The translations under genes and the position numbers were made by a program. Below, piece after piece: positions 37,984 to 64,000 of a stretch of 64,000 bases of DNA. Source of the stretch: Bugula neritina (lineage: Eukaryota > Bryozoa > Gymnolaemata > Cheilostomatida > Bugulidae); contig OZ037768.1 of the NCBI GenBank assembly GCA_964035545.1, positions 22,718,819 to 22,782,818 of the forward strand. Direction: 5' to 3'. The first letter of the stretch is position 1. Every line of letters begins with the position of its first letter. The notes beneath the pieces are model-generated. The model did no database searches. It was not told where the DNA came from and saw only the letters and a list, made by a program, of their open reading frames with translations.

Positions 37984-40900
37984 CTACGTAGAGCGTCTTC
38001 GTATCGTATACTTTCCCTTTTGCAACTGAGATAATAGAATCTTGACTTTTGTATTGTCAGAAGACTTTTTAATACATATCTGTAATATAATAAATATAAT
38101 ACATATCTGTAATATAATAAAATAATATAAATATAATACATATCTGTAATATAATAGAAGAATATAAATATAATATATATTTGTAAAACAACAGGATATA
38201 AATATAATGCATATTCGTAATACAATAGAATTATAAAAATATAATATAATAATATAATACATATCTATAATACACTAAAATATTAACATAATACATATTT
38301 GTAATACAAGAAAATAACATCAACGCTGATAAAACTAATATTGATCGTTAAAATATATAAACTTTATGGATGAAGACTGTACAAACTAACATAAATTTGA
38401 TTTGGTTAAATTCTGTTTAAATAGTTGTGTCTTGCCAGGCTATACCATGTTGAGAGGTATATGTTTTACAAAACTGCGAGAGTTGAAGCTTCATTTTTTT
38501 AGAAAATTCTAATATGATACTATTATATACATATATTTTATCATAATATTATCTAATAGAAATATATTTCACTAGAAAAAATATGTTACTATAAGATAAA
38601 GTGTCCCAGTCTCCTTCATACAAACAGGTTCAACACAGTTACACTTGCTGGTAGTACTAAAGGTAACATATAATATGGGGGTAATACTAACCTCTGCACT
38701 GCCAATACTGAAGATAGTAGCTCCAAACTTTCCTGTCTCTTTAGAGTCGGCATAAATAGCTTGACCTCTGAGATACCTACCGATATAAAGAGTGAGTGAG
38801 TGAATGGATGAGTGGGTAAGTGAGTGGGTGGATGGGTGGGTGTGAGTGAGTAAGTTAGTGAGTACGTGAGTACGTGAGTGAGTAAGTGAGTGAGTGAGTT
38901 AGTGAGTGAGTAAGTGAGTGAACGAGTGAGTGATTTTGAGTAAGTTAGCCTATGTAAGTGTAAACTTAGGAATAGGAAAGCTGCAAAAATAAGCTAGTCA
39001 CTAATATATGGGTTACCATACCAAATGCACAGAAATCTCTTCCATACAATAGCAAATAGCAATAGCAAAAAGCAAATTTCACATTAAAGCTGTAATTTAT
39101 TAACCATGAGTTCTAGCCTATTAAAATGTATTGCATATTCTGCTGTTACTAATAAACAGCTCGTTCTGGCAGCTGAATAACAACACACCATCTTTTCTCA
39201 AAATAGAGTTTCCCATCCTCTATTCTAGCATCACACGACACGGTATGATCATCCGCGTCGGTAACCATCGGCTGCGGCTGTTTCCTGCTGACGAATGACT
39301 TGCCGCTGACTTTGTTTATTAGCTTGAGATCTTCGTTAATGGACATGTCGTCCAACAGGATGTTGATGGTGGGGGACTGCTTCCTCCTCTTCTCCTGGGG
39401 ACCACCGTTAGAGGAAATAGTGTTACCGTCTGGGTTCAGACGTCGTCTCAGCTTCCTCGTAGAAATTGGCTTGAAGTCATTAAAATCTGCCAAAATAAAT
39501 GTTCAAGTAATAAAAGATGCCAATAAATGTTCTACCAGGAGAAAATAGAGCTGAGAACAAAGTATGACAAATCTGAGTGACAGAAGTTCCTCCATCAGTG
39601 AATGCTAAATGATTGCGTTTCATGACCAGCACTTATTTCAGCAGCAACAAGAAATATTTTATATATTACGTAACACATTCCCTGCCACCATGGCAACAGA
39701 AGTACAAACTTACCCATGGAGAGCTCAATGTGAACTTTGTCATTTTCTACTTGCTTCTTCTTATCTTCCCAATCGCATATCAGCCTCTCCTTCAGTTCCA
39801 CTTTCTTTTGCTACGTGCACATTAATAAAGCGTAGAAATTTCATTTATACCATCAAGAGCAAAACTTTCTTTATTAAAAGGTGCAGTTTAGCTGAGAAGG
39901 TAACTCTAAGGATGACAACAGCATGCGTTTTGTGTAAAGAATTGACCACAGCTGCTATAAAAATATAGAAGCATTTCTTCTATGAACAGAGAGACTGGGT
40001 TCACGAATAAATTAAAAAACTAAAGCTATAATTGATCTCATTAACTCATAGTTTAACTATTCCAACCTCACATACCTCAAAGTCTTTCTTGCTCTGTCTC
40101 TTCTCCATTTCACACGTCCTCTGTGCGTTCTCTTTCTGTAGCAGAAGCAGTTTATGAGAACACATAAAATATTCAATGTTTTCTCAGCTCCACGTAACAT
40201 TATAAAAGTAACTTTAAAATACATATTTACTTAGAAAACAATTTTTAGCACTAAAAAATTTAAATCTTTAAGCTGATAATACAGTCTTAGTTTTTACAGG
40301 CTAGTTTACATCTATTTCCTAGCTAATAAGGGGAAGTTGAATAGGCTTGCTTCAGACAATTAAAACTTAGTATTGGAAAGTAACTGTGAACCAGTCATAA
40401 GCTCTATATATATTCTCTACAAGCACACTGAACACCTACGCAGCAGGTTTTCCAAACGTCATTTAGCCTCAGTCTCTCCTTGTGCTGCTGTTCCAGGCGC
40501 TTGAGACGGCGCAGATACTCGGGCAGAGTGCCCTCCTCCAACTGCTGCAGCTGCTTCTTGATTTGAGCTAGTTTGTCTTGAAACATCCTGCGAGAGGAGA
40601 TAACACACAAAATATGAGCACTAGTACTAGTGACAGCAGCATGGATGTTGAGCAGGGACTTTTGTAAGAGTACTTAGTGTGATCACTTAGTGCGAGTACT
40701 TAGTATGAGTACTTAGTGTTAGTACTTAGTGCGATCACTGAGTGGTACTACTTAGTAGCATAACTAGCAGTATATGTTACAACTATAATAACTGACAACT
40801 GTTGACACTCTGTATTATACATATAAACAAATATGTTCTGTGCTGAAGAGGGGACAAATCCCAAAACAGCTGCTGTACGCAAATTGAGGTTAAAGGCATT

Positions 40901-42803
40901 ATGCAAGGCTCGTAACTCCTAAAGTTATGTGAGCTCTCTGGCTTGAGTTTACATTCTTTTTAAATAGGCTTTAGTAGAAACATAAATTTCTTCTATTGCA
41001 AAGGTGTGGGTCTGTTTTATGCTGACAAAGGGACAAACTCCAAAACTGCTGCTGTACACAGACTGAGGTACATGTATATATAATATATATGTATATATAT
41101 GAGAGAGGTATAATATATGTAAATGTCAACTCACTGCTCCTTGATTTCAGTGTACTCTTTATCTTGACGTTTAACAGGCATCTCAGACTCTGAGGCTTCT
41201 TCTGTCTCTGATGGAAAATCATATAATGTTAATATAGACTGAAGAGAAATCATGGTCTCCACTAAGCACAAGTTTACTCTGATGAACTAACTTTACTGCC
41301 CATGATAACACACAATTGTATCAGTATTTGTGATAGTGTTTGATTATATGCAAGACTTCAATTATCAAAATGATAACGATTTGGGACATTGTTGAATATA
41401 CCTAAAACAATCTTAAATACTGATCATGATAACTGATTTATAATAATAATTATGGAATATTTTCTGTAGCTATCGGGTGAAAAGGATTTATGATTGACAA
41501 AGGTAAAAAGACGCGGTGACAAGCATATACTTTTAAATGCAGTTAATACTATTATTGAGCGCATTGTATCTTTTCCCTAGTGTTACATCTAATTAACTAT
41601 AAAAATGGTACTGAGGTCTGTATCTTGTAGCATCAATTTGTTAGACTGAATAAAAATTCAAAACTTTAAATTATCTGCCTTAAAAAAGACATTGCTCTCA
41701 TCATTACAACTGAAAATGAATAGTGACTTGTCATCAACTAAAAACCTATTGACTATGATTATTCTGAGAGTCATATTGAATTAACAATCATTTTTTTGTA
41801 ATGACTAATATTATTATTTATGCTTTTAGATTTAAAATTAAATTTAAAACTGATCATAAAGTCTAGACTTTATTTCATCAAACCTACTAAACGTTACACA
41901 GTCTGGTTCTATTTTTGATATCTCATATAATGTATATTACCAATAAAAGATATTATAGTAATATTTTCATAAAGCCTATATATAATGACCATTTCTACTC
42001 ATAGTTTTAGTGATTACTAACTTTTAGTAAATATTTATATGTATTGTTCATATGAAAAGCAATAATAGTATATTAATTTATAGTGATAGTAATATTTTAT
42101 GATAGTGGTAATCATTCTTATAGTTACAGTCACTAGTGGTACTTGATCCTTAATTTCCTTTTTTTAATCAGATAGATAAGATATTATAGATGATATTAAT
42201 ATTATAATTAGTAAAAAAAACACAAACCAAATTGATATTTAAAATCATTCAACGTAATTACTCACCAAACAGTAAAATATCAACAGCAACAGCTACAAAC
42301 AATTTAATAATAATATCCGTATAATTATGGAGTATAGTATTAACTATCAATACTAACTCATAATCATAATCATAATGATAATTATTAGATTAAGTGATTA
42401 AAGTTAGATTAGACTAGTGCTTATACTAGTAGTATAACGATCAACTCAGTAGTCAGCGGTAGTATAAAAGTACAGTAAAGACATAGTTACGGTTAACTTT
42501 TTGTCTTTAAGCCCAAGTCTGAGAGTGAGTCTCGAAGGCGAAGTCCGCTTAACCCACTCCCAGCCCTGCCGCTAAGCCTCAGCCTGAGCTCAGATTTCAG
42601 AACAAGGTGAAGAGTCATATAAATATGATTATTTGAATCAGCTTTGTGTTAAACACGTTTTCAATTTAAATAGAGTACAACATTTTCTAAACAAATTTTG
42701 TCTTACCTTCTCCGCAGGATTCCTGGTGGCCAAATAAAGAATCTCCAAAAGTGTAACTGTCATTATCGTCAGGGGGAGACGTTGAACGCAAACGGTCGGC
42801 CAT
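37984..42803 (-). CDS. SUDS3: SUDS3/Sds3 subunit of the Sin3-HDAC corepressor, complete
   Basis: Eight exons in minus-strand order: 42803-42707, 41207-41135, 40587-40440, 40135-40076, 39810-39714, 39486-39189, 38776-38692, 38079-37984. The phases agree, giving 317 aa (human 328). The start codon lies in a short acidic N-terminus ([19 protein letters not shown]). The middle is a long coiled coil ([20 protein letters not shown], then [13 protein letters not shown] and KKVELKERL) used for dimerisation and Sin3 binding. It is followed by [15 protein letters not shown], a family signature. The C-terminal domain reads [20 protein letters not shown] and ends [17 protein letters not shown]. Sds3 tethers and activates HDAC1/2 within the nuclear Sin3 complex. 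BRMS1/BRMS1L are paralogous, but TRKLRRR and the RRRS-type C-terminus point to SUDS3. The acceptor of the last exon lies at the end of a repeat array. Confidence 0.94.
38070..38310 (-). repeat. Array repeating the acceptor and first bases of the last SUDS3 exon
   Basis: On the coding strand the real junction is TATTACAG|ATATGTATTA (AG at 38081-38080). The same string or close variants recur about seven times upstream, at about 38097, 38145, 38175, 38205, 38255 and 38289. The ten exon bases ATATGTATTA are included. Confidence 0.85.
38790..38945. repeat. GTGAGTGAGTAAGTGAGTGA tetranucleotide-like repeat in SUDS3 intron 6
   Basis: Interrupted (GTGA)n starting about 15 bases past the exon 7 acceptor side (38776). 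Confidence 0.85.
40670..40760. repeat. 13-base ACTTAGTGTGAGT repeat in SUDS3 intron 2
   Basis: About six imperfect copies with alternating GTACTTAGT and GATCACTTAGT. Confidence 0.75.
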
Positions 42804-44282
42804 TGTCGCTGTTCAAAGTGAAACTACGCTTTGGTAGAAGTCAAAGGTTACGACCGACATTTTTATTGACAATTGATTGGTTAGAATGTGACCCCCATAT
42901 CTCGAACACCATTGGCTTAAATTGGCTTTCATTCACTACGAAAACACAACAACACTGCTAAGTCACGTGTGCAGTTGTAGTACTACCACTCATAGTATTT
43001 TTACTACAAGCACGATAAAAAGCGAATGACTGAGAGGTTATTTCAGCCAACTATTTCAGCTCAATTTCTAATTACATAATTATAAATGTAGTTTTTATTG
43101 AATAAGTTTTAGGTAAGCAATCTAAAAATTATACATTATGAATTTGAAATAATAAATATACACTGGCAGTAACTAAAATTTTGATTTAAATTAGTAACTA
43201 CTACTAAATAGTAAATACTAATAGTAATACTAATAGTGATACTAATACTAATAGTAATACTAGTGCTAATACTAATAGTAATACTATGACTATCACTATC
43301 ACTGTTACTCTTAGTCTTAGTATTACTATTCGTATTAGTATATTATAACATCAACTGCATAAGCATTAGGTTTACTAACCTAAAGCAAGTTGAAATTAAA
43401 GTATTACTATAACTATAAATTCTAGTAGTAGTTGTACCAAACGGCAAATGTAGCAATAATTATAATAATTGTAATGAGTATAATACTTCCTTTGTATGAA
43501 TGTTAATATTTTATTTTTATTGCTATGTAGTAGTATGAAATGAAATGTCATTAATTACTAAATAGTAAAAATAAATTTAATAAAAACAAGGAGCTGATTA
43601 AAGTTCAAAGCAAGGTTGTGGCAAAGGTTGCAATTGTTAAACTTATTCATATTCATACTCATAGTTCTTCTCATATTAAGTTTAACACCACTTTTATTGG
43701 CCAAGATAAAGAGTTGGAATGTTTGCTGTAAGTGTAGCATATTTGAGAATGGGAAGTTTCAAGTTACTTTTGAACTAGTAGTAGTTTAATTACCAAACTC
43801 AATTCGGTTATACTTATAGTTTTGGATGTGTTCTCATTTGGTAAATAGTTATTTTGAAATATTTTTATAATTACAGCATTTAATTATAGTAAGACTAATA
43901 ATATTAATAGTAACATCATCAGCCAGCTTACCATTTTATTACTAAATGGTTCTAAATAAATAGTTGCTGTTGAATAGTAAACGTTAGTGCTGGAAAGTGC
44001 TGTTTACAGCTAGTCTTACTTTTTGACATGCAAGTAAAACCAAGTTCTGTGGCAGTTCTGATATACAATGCTTCTTATGCATATTGACTGCAAGCACTAG
44101 ATATTTGTACATTGAATGTTTTCGTTATAACATGAGTAATGTTTCTAGTTTGCAGATAAGGACTAATCATGTAGAACTCCACATATCTGACCAGTAGGTC
44201 TATCGTGGGCTCTACGGACTATATCTATACACTAAGAATACAAATCAGTTTATTAACTCTTCTCGGTATCAACAGACTGTGA
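42804..44282. other. Divergent intergenic region between SUDS3 and TRIM71
   Basis: No exon recognised. It holds the CCAAT cluster, a TAATACTAATAG-type simple repeat at about 43195-43335, and the presumed TRIM71 promoter and 5' UTR. Confidence 0.55.
42876..42925 (-). promoter_or_regulatory. Three CCAAT boxes upstream of SUDS3
   Basis: ATTGG at 42876-42880, 42911-42915 and 42921-42925 reads CCAAT on the SUDS3 strand, 75-125 bases upstream of its ATG. NF-Y sites at this distance are common in housekeeping genes. A CACGTG E-box lies at 42964-42969. Confidence 0.4.
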
Positions 44283-60236
<15,954 letters not shown>

Positions 60237-60565
60237 TGTCTCCTCAATTCAAGAATCAAGAATTAGTCTTTGAAGATTTATTATACACCAACACTTATGT
60301 ATTACATATGCAATGAAATTATTTCATTCTGCAGTACATAGTCTACAAATGTTTTTTATTCGTTCTGATAGCGATCCATTTGGCAATTATACTCAGGGAA
60401 CGCTACATACTCTTCATATCTGACTATATTCAACCTATTGTTGCAATCTGCTATATTCAATTATGTACATATTATTTTCTTGTCACTTCCATGTATTTGA
60501 CCAACAAACACTCTATTGTACTGTATAGGTGTAGTATGCCACTGCAAGTGGTCACTGCCATCTTT

Positions 60566-60572
60566 CTACCTC
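60566..60572 (+). promoter_or_regulatory. let-7 seed match (7mer-m8) in TRIM71 3' UTR
   Basis: CTACCTC pairs with let-7 bases 2-8. It lies 330 bases after the stop codon. The next base is G, so it is not an 8mer. Confidence 0.55.
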
Positions 60573-61041
60573 GCGCTATGAACTTGGTTCACTTTTTTAC
60601 CAGTATTATAACTGCCGTACATTATAGATCAATAAGCGTGGCTTAGACTTTAAATTTTTTTTCATATTCTAATTCAAGTACTTCTACATTATATTTCCCC
60701 GAGTTTCTCATTTACTAGTTTTGTAGTCAACCCCTGTGAGTGTTCAACACAAAAGCCTCATGTTTTTAAACGCATGGTTTTGTAATTCTACTCCAAAGCA
60801 ATTGACTATTTTTCAAACTAGCGATTAATATGTTTTTGCTCTGATTTTAGTTCAATAACTAAACTACATTTTTACAGTCGCACCAGGTTAATGGTGTGCA
60901 TTTTTTCAAGTTATAGCAAGATTTTTTTTCATTGTATTATATTCTAAAAACTAATTCAGTTGTTGATACTTTTGTTTGTATGTTAGGTTGTTGGACTAAT
61001 TTTTGTATAACAAGAATTGGTTGTGTTTTTCATACCATACT

Positions 61042-61048
61042 TACCTCA
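61042..61048 (+). promoter_or_regulatory. let-7 seed match (7mer-A1) in TRIM71 3' UTR
   Basis: TACCTCA matches let-7 bases 2-7 plus the A opposite base 1. CATACCATAC just upstream could give some 3' supplementary pairing. Confidence 0.5.
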
Positions 61049-61236
61049 TTTCTTGTCACATGTTTATTAAATACTAGCCAGTTCTATAGTTACGTGAGCC
61101 CTTATGCGTTTCATTCATGTAAAGTTTTTGAAAATTCTCACTACACGCGGGTCTTCAATTATTTTTGGTAGGTTCTTATTTTAGCATGGTTATGTTGATC
61201 CATTGTAATAACAACTGGGTGTTTTATTTTGCCTTC

Positions 61237-61242
61237 AATAAA
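61237..61242 (+). terminator. Candidate TRIM71 poly(A) signal
   Basis: AATAAA about 1 kb after the stop codon and before the repeat that starts near 61310. Confidence 0.5.
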
Positions 61243-61309
61243 TATAGTGATCAATTAAAATCTTTTTAATATTTTTATAATTCCTGACCACCTCCAACAT
61301 GTTTGGGCA

Positions 61310-61450
61310 GTTGACTAACCAATAATGACGAAGATGAGTTGTGGTTAGCCAATGGTAACCAAGATGAGTTTTGGCTAACCAATAGTAACTAAGATGAGTT
61401 TTTGAATAGCCAATGGTAACTATGATGAGTGCAGGGTGACCAATGGTAAC
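61310..61450. repeat. About 40-base repeat between TRIM71 and UBL7
   Basis: Four imperfect copies of a unit with GCCAATGGTAAC and AAGATGAGTT. Confidence 0.8.
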
Positions 61451-61544
61451 TAAGATAGGTAAAGGGTATCACTGGGCTCGCACGCACACACACACTATCT
61501 AAATAATATGTAATCTGAATATAGTTAAAGGTAGTAGATACTAT

Positions 61545-61550
61545 TTTATT
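61545..61550 (-). terminator. Candidate UBL7 poly(A) signal
   Basis: AATAAA on the minus strand, about 127 bases after the UBL7 stop. Confidence 0.45.
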
Positions 61551-61676
61551 TTAAAAAAACTAATAACAATTACAGAAAGAAGAAATTGCCACAGTATTGA
61601 TAACTCAGCTTCTGATTACAATTAACTAAGTGGACATCTTAACTTTACCCGCTGATGGAGACCGGAGTAATGAGAC

Positions 61677-63495
61677 TCAGCTGTCCTGACTGCCATAAAT
61701 TATATCTAATGCCAGGTCTACGTTACCACCAGCTGCCTCCAAGGCTTGCAGGGCAGCATTGCGATTAGTGATTCCAAGAGACAAAAGTTGTTGCAACTGA
61801 GCACCATAATTCTGGGCGGGAGAGTGACCAGATGCCCCTTGAACCTGCATTCAGAAAATAGCTAATTTCAACATTGCTTGTCATAAAAATCTGGTGGTAA
61901 TGGTTTTTACTCAATAAAGCTATACGAATTACTTGTTATACTATGTGGAAAGAGTGGCCATTAAAGAACTTCAGCAAACTGCACATTTCATATCATTAAA
62001 ACAGTCGAAACTCGTAGATTTTAACCCACATTACATTTTATTCCAACTGTTGAAATAAATTCTATCAGTAAAAAAAGAAAAATGTCCGAAATGGGCATCA
62101 TTTAACATTATACAGGTCTGTCTCCTTTTATCATAAAATTTATTGCCTGATTCAAGAATTTTAGCAAAATTGCGTTGACTCATAGTACTAATAATATTAA
62201 ACTAGGCAGGTGGTGGAAGGTTGCACCAGCAAAAAGCTGTGATAAAACCAATAATAATTATAATAATAATAGATGCTGGGCATGTTTCATCTCAAATTTT
62301 CTATTAACATAAAAAAGACATTGAAGTCCAACACCCTTTCACATTAGTCTATTATTTCATTCTTCATCAAACAGAAAACTTGAAGGAAATAAAATAAGAC
62401 ACGTTAGAACAGGGAGCATATACTAACCGAGGCAGAGTTGGCAGACATCTGTGACGCAGACGAGGAACTTGTTGAGGAGGCAGCAGCTGGTTGATTACCT
62501 CCTCGAGCTGACGCTAGTGCTGCCGCAAGTTGATTGGTTGTTATCTGTTCAGCAAACCATAAATGCAGGGTGAGACAATTCCAACAATCAAATCATAACA
62601 TATTATTACTCAACTTTGAGACAAATTTTCTAACCTAGCAAGGAATAAGTTAGCAAACCATTAGATAGCCTTAGAGTTTAAAGACTCACAGTGTGAAGTG
62701 TGGGTGGGGGTTGGGACTCCTCGTCTTCTTCCTCGGACATGTCTAGTCTATACTGATGTGTGTGATTGGCAGGCTGAGGGTATACATTAGTGTCCTGGTC
62801 AGCCTGCCTAACCACCATTCTACTCAGCTCTACCACCACAGCGGGCAGGGACGGGTGCCTCTCGTATATTCTAAATTGATGAGAATACACACTCTCAGTC
62901 TACTAACACTATGAGTAACATGCATATGTCAATGTGTGTCTGTCTGTGTCAATATGTGTCAGTGGGTGTGCAGCAATGAATTATTTTAAATTTGCAATAC
63001 TTGCTGCATTAAAGTGATAGCAAAAATAGTAAATAATTACTCATTAATGAAAAATATTTACCTTTCTACATTTGCTGGCTCAAATAATAATTTCATCAAA
63101 TCAAAGTCTTTAAGTATGCCTGAAAACAATCAAATTAAATTATTAAATAAGAATTGTACAAAAAAGAGGTCAGGTAAAAAGGTAAGACAACTACAAGCAC
63201 AAGAAATACACAAAACCCTAAGAGCTATTTATCAGATTTTTTTCCAATGTCCCTAATACTCAATTTATAATTAGGAGTTGTGTCCTCATAGCAGGGATAT
63301 ATTTAAACTATATTATATAGAGCAAACTCATTAAAACTGGTAGTTACATTGTGCGACGAGGTCTTTAGACAAGGAGGGAGACTGGCTAATGAGATTGTTG
63401 ATTGTACTGGACTCCTGGAGAAGCTTTCTGGTCATATATGAATATTCTCTATTTAACATCTTCTTAACACTCTCCATAAATAGCTGACGAGAAAC
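61677..63495 (-). CDS. UBL7: UBL7-like ubiquitin-like/UBA protein, C-terminal part
   Basis: Five exons in minus-strand order: 63495-63348, 63119-63062, 62870-62690, 62544-62428, 61844-61677 (stop TGA). They join in phase to the last 223 residues. A helical segment (LFMESVKKMLNREYSYMTRK) is followed by ILKDFDLMKLLFEPANVERI and YERHPSLPAVVVELS, which resemble the middle of human UBL7. A serine-rich linker follows and includes ITTNQLAAALASA, a signature also seen in UBL7. The end is a UBA domain (LQQLLSLGITNRNAALQALE, then GGNVDLALDIIYGS), which binds ubiquitin. The N-terminal ubiquitin-like domain would be encoded beyond the right edge of the window. Ubiquilin is an alternative, but the pre-UBA region fits UBL7 better. 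Confidence 0.85.
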
Positions 63496-63534
63496 CTGGC
63501 CGGGAACTGCATTGGAATAAACAATAATATTATA

Positions 63535-63815
63535 TGATTAGTATAGCATATATAACTAGTAAAGCATATATAACTAGTATAGCATATATAACTAGTATAG
63601 CATATATAACTAGTATAGCATATATAACTAGTATAGCATATATAACTAGTATAGCATACATACAATCAGTAGAACATGTATGACTAGCATAGTGCATAGA
63701 ATTAGTATAGCATATGTATGACTAGCATAGTGTATATAATTAGTATAGTATATGTGAATAGCATAGTGTATATAATTAGTATAGTATATGTGAATAGCAT
63801 AGTGTATATGACATA
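63535..63815 (-). repeat. 20-base repeat in the UBL7 intron
   Basis: About seven near-identical copies of TAGTATAGCATATATAACTA, then degenerate copies, starting about 40 bases upstream of the exon at 63495. No further UBL7 exon is seen up to 64000. Confidence 0.9.
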
Positions 63816-63945
63816 TTAGATGCAAAAGATATACACGCAGCTACATTATGAACAAAGTTGTATGAATAAGTAGCATGAATGCGTTTTGTTTAAAAAATTT
63901 TTTTTAAAGATTGGTGAAAATAATTTACAGCTATTGGTACTAGAC

Positions 63946-64000
63946 CAGGGCTGTCCAATAGGCAGCCCTGGGGCTGGATGTAACTCTCAGCTTACATTTA
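63946..64000 (+). mobile_element. Possible hAT-type transposon terminus at the window edge
   Basis: CAGGGCTGTCCAATAGGCAG resembles the CAGNGNTGTCCAA start of Charlie-type hAT elements. The eight bases before it (TACTAGAC) are compatible with a hAT target site. The rest lies outside the window. Confidence 0.3.

Larger units (their letters stand above)
60237..61260 (+). other. TRIM71: TRIM71 3' UTR (predicted)
   Basis: AT-rich sequence from the stop codon to a clear AATAAA at 61237-61242. It contains two let-7 seed matches. Frames inside show no domain features. Confidence 0.6.

Noticed and set aside
37968-38000. tRNA A-box-like CCTAGTTGGTAGCAC
   Set aside because: It overlaps the last codons of SUDS3 and has no B-box.

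Overview
This is a window of nuclear DNA from a bilaterian animal, not from a microbe. Six intron-rich genes can be assembled exon by exon. Every junction uses GT..AG, the reading phases agree across all junctions, and each protein resembles a known animal family. The AT-rich sequence, many small exons and abundant introns suggest an invertebrate, probably a lophotrochozoan. I cannot name the species.

Layout. (1) 507-10663, plus strand: the 3' part of a family B1 (secretin-type) peptide-hormone GPCR. (2) 14270-25786, minus strand: a complete anillin gene of 24 exons and about 1170 aa, the cytokinesis scaffold. (3) 28020-36949, plus: a complete acyloxyacyl hydrolase (AOAH) of 16 exons and 582 aa, a secreted saposin/GDSL lipase that inactivates lipopolysaccharide in animals. 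(4) 37984-42803, minus: a complete SUDS3/Sds3 subunit of the Sin3-HDAC corepressor, 8 exons and 317 aa. (5) 44283-60236, plus: a complete TRIM71/LIN-41 gene (RING, two B-boxes, coiled coil, filamin, six NHL repeats), 12 exons and 785 aa. (6) 61677-63495, minus: the 3' part of UBL7 with its C-terminal UBA domain. The GPCR/anillin, AOAH/SUDS3 and TRIM71/UBL7 pairs are convergent. The anillin/AOAH and SUDS3/TRIM71 pairs are divergent. The genes share no pathway, so this is an ordinary stretch of animal chromosome.

The most unusual feature is shared by several genes. Many introns hold a tandem repeat that starts exactly at, or a few bases from, an authentic 5' or 3' splice site. The unit often contains a copy of that splice site, and in at least three cases it also contains copied bases of the exon. 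AOAH exon 14 has six successive near-identical acceptors. The last SUDS3 exon has its acceptor and first ten exon bases repeated. TRIM71 exon 1 has its last exon bases and GTAAGT donor repeated with a 43-base period. The GPCR and anillin introns have 13 to 44-base arrays of the same kind. The splicing machinery must select one site from an array of near copies.

The second notable feature is two let-7 seed matches in the TRIM71/LIN-41 3' UTR, which suggest that the ancient let-7/lin-41 timing switch is kept. There is also a near-perfect hairpin about 90 bases upstream of AOAH, CHR/MYB and CCAAT motifs near anillin, clustered CCAAT boxes before SUDS3, and several tRNA-like (SINE-like) fragments. 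All calls come from reading the sequence and remembered family features; no database search was run.
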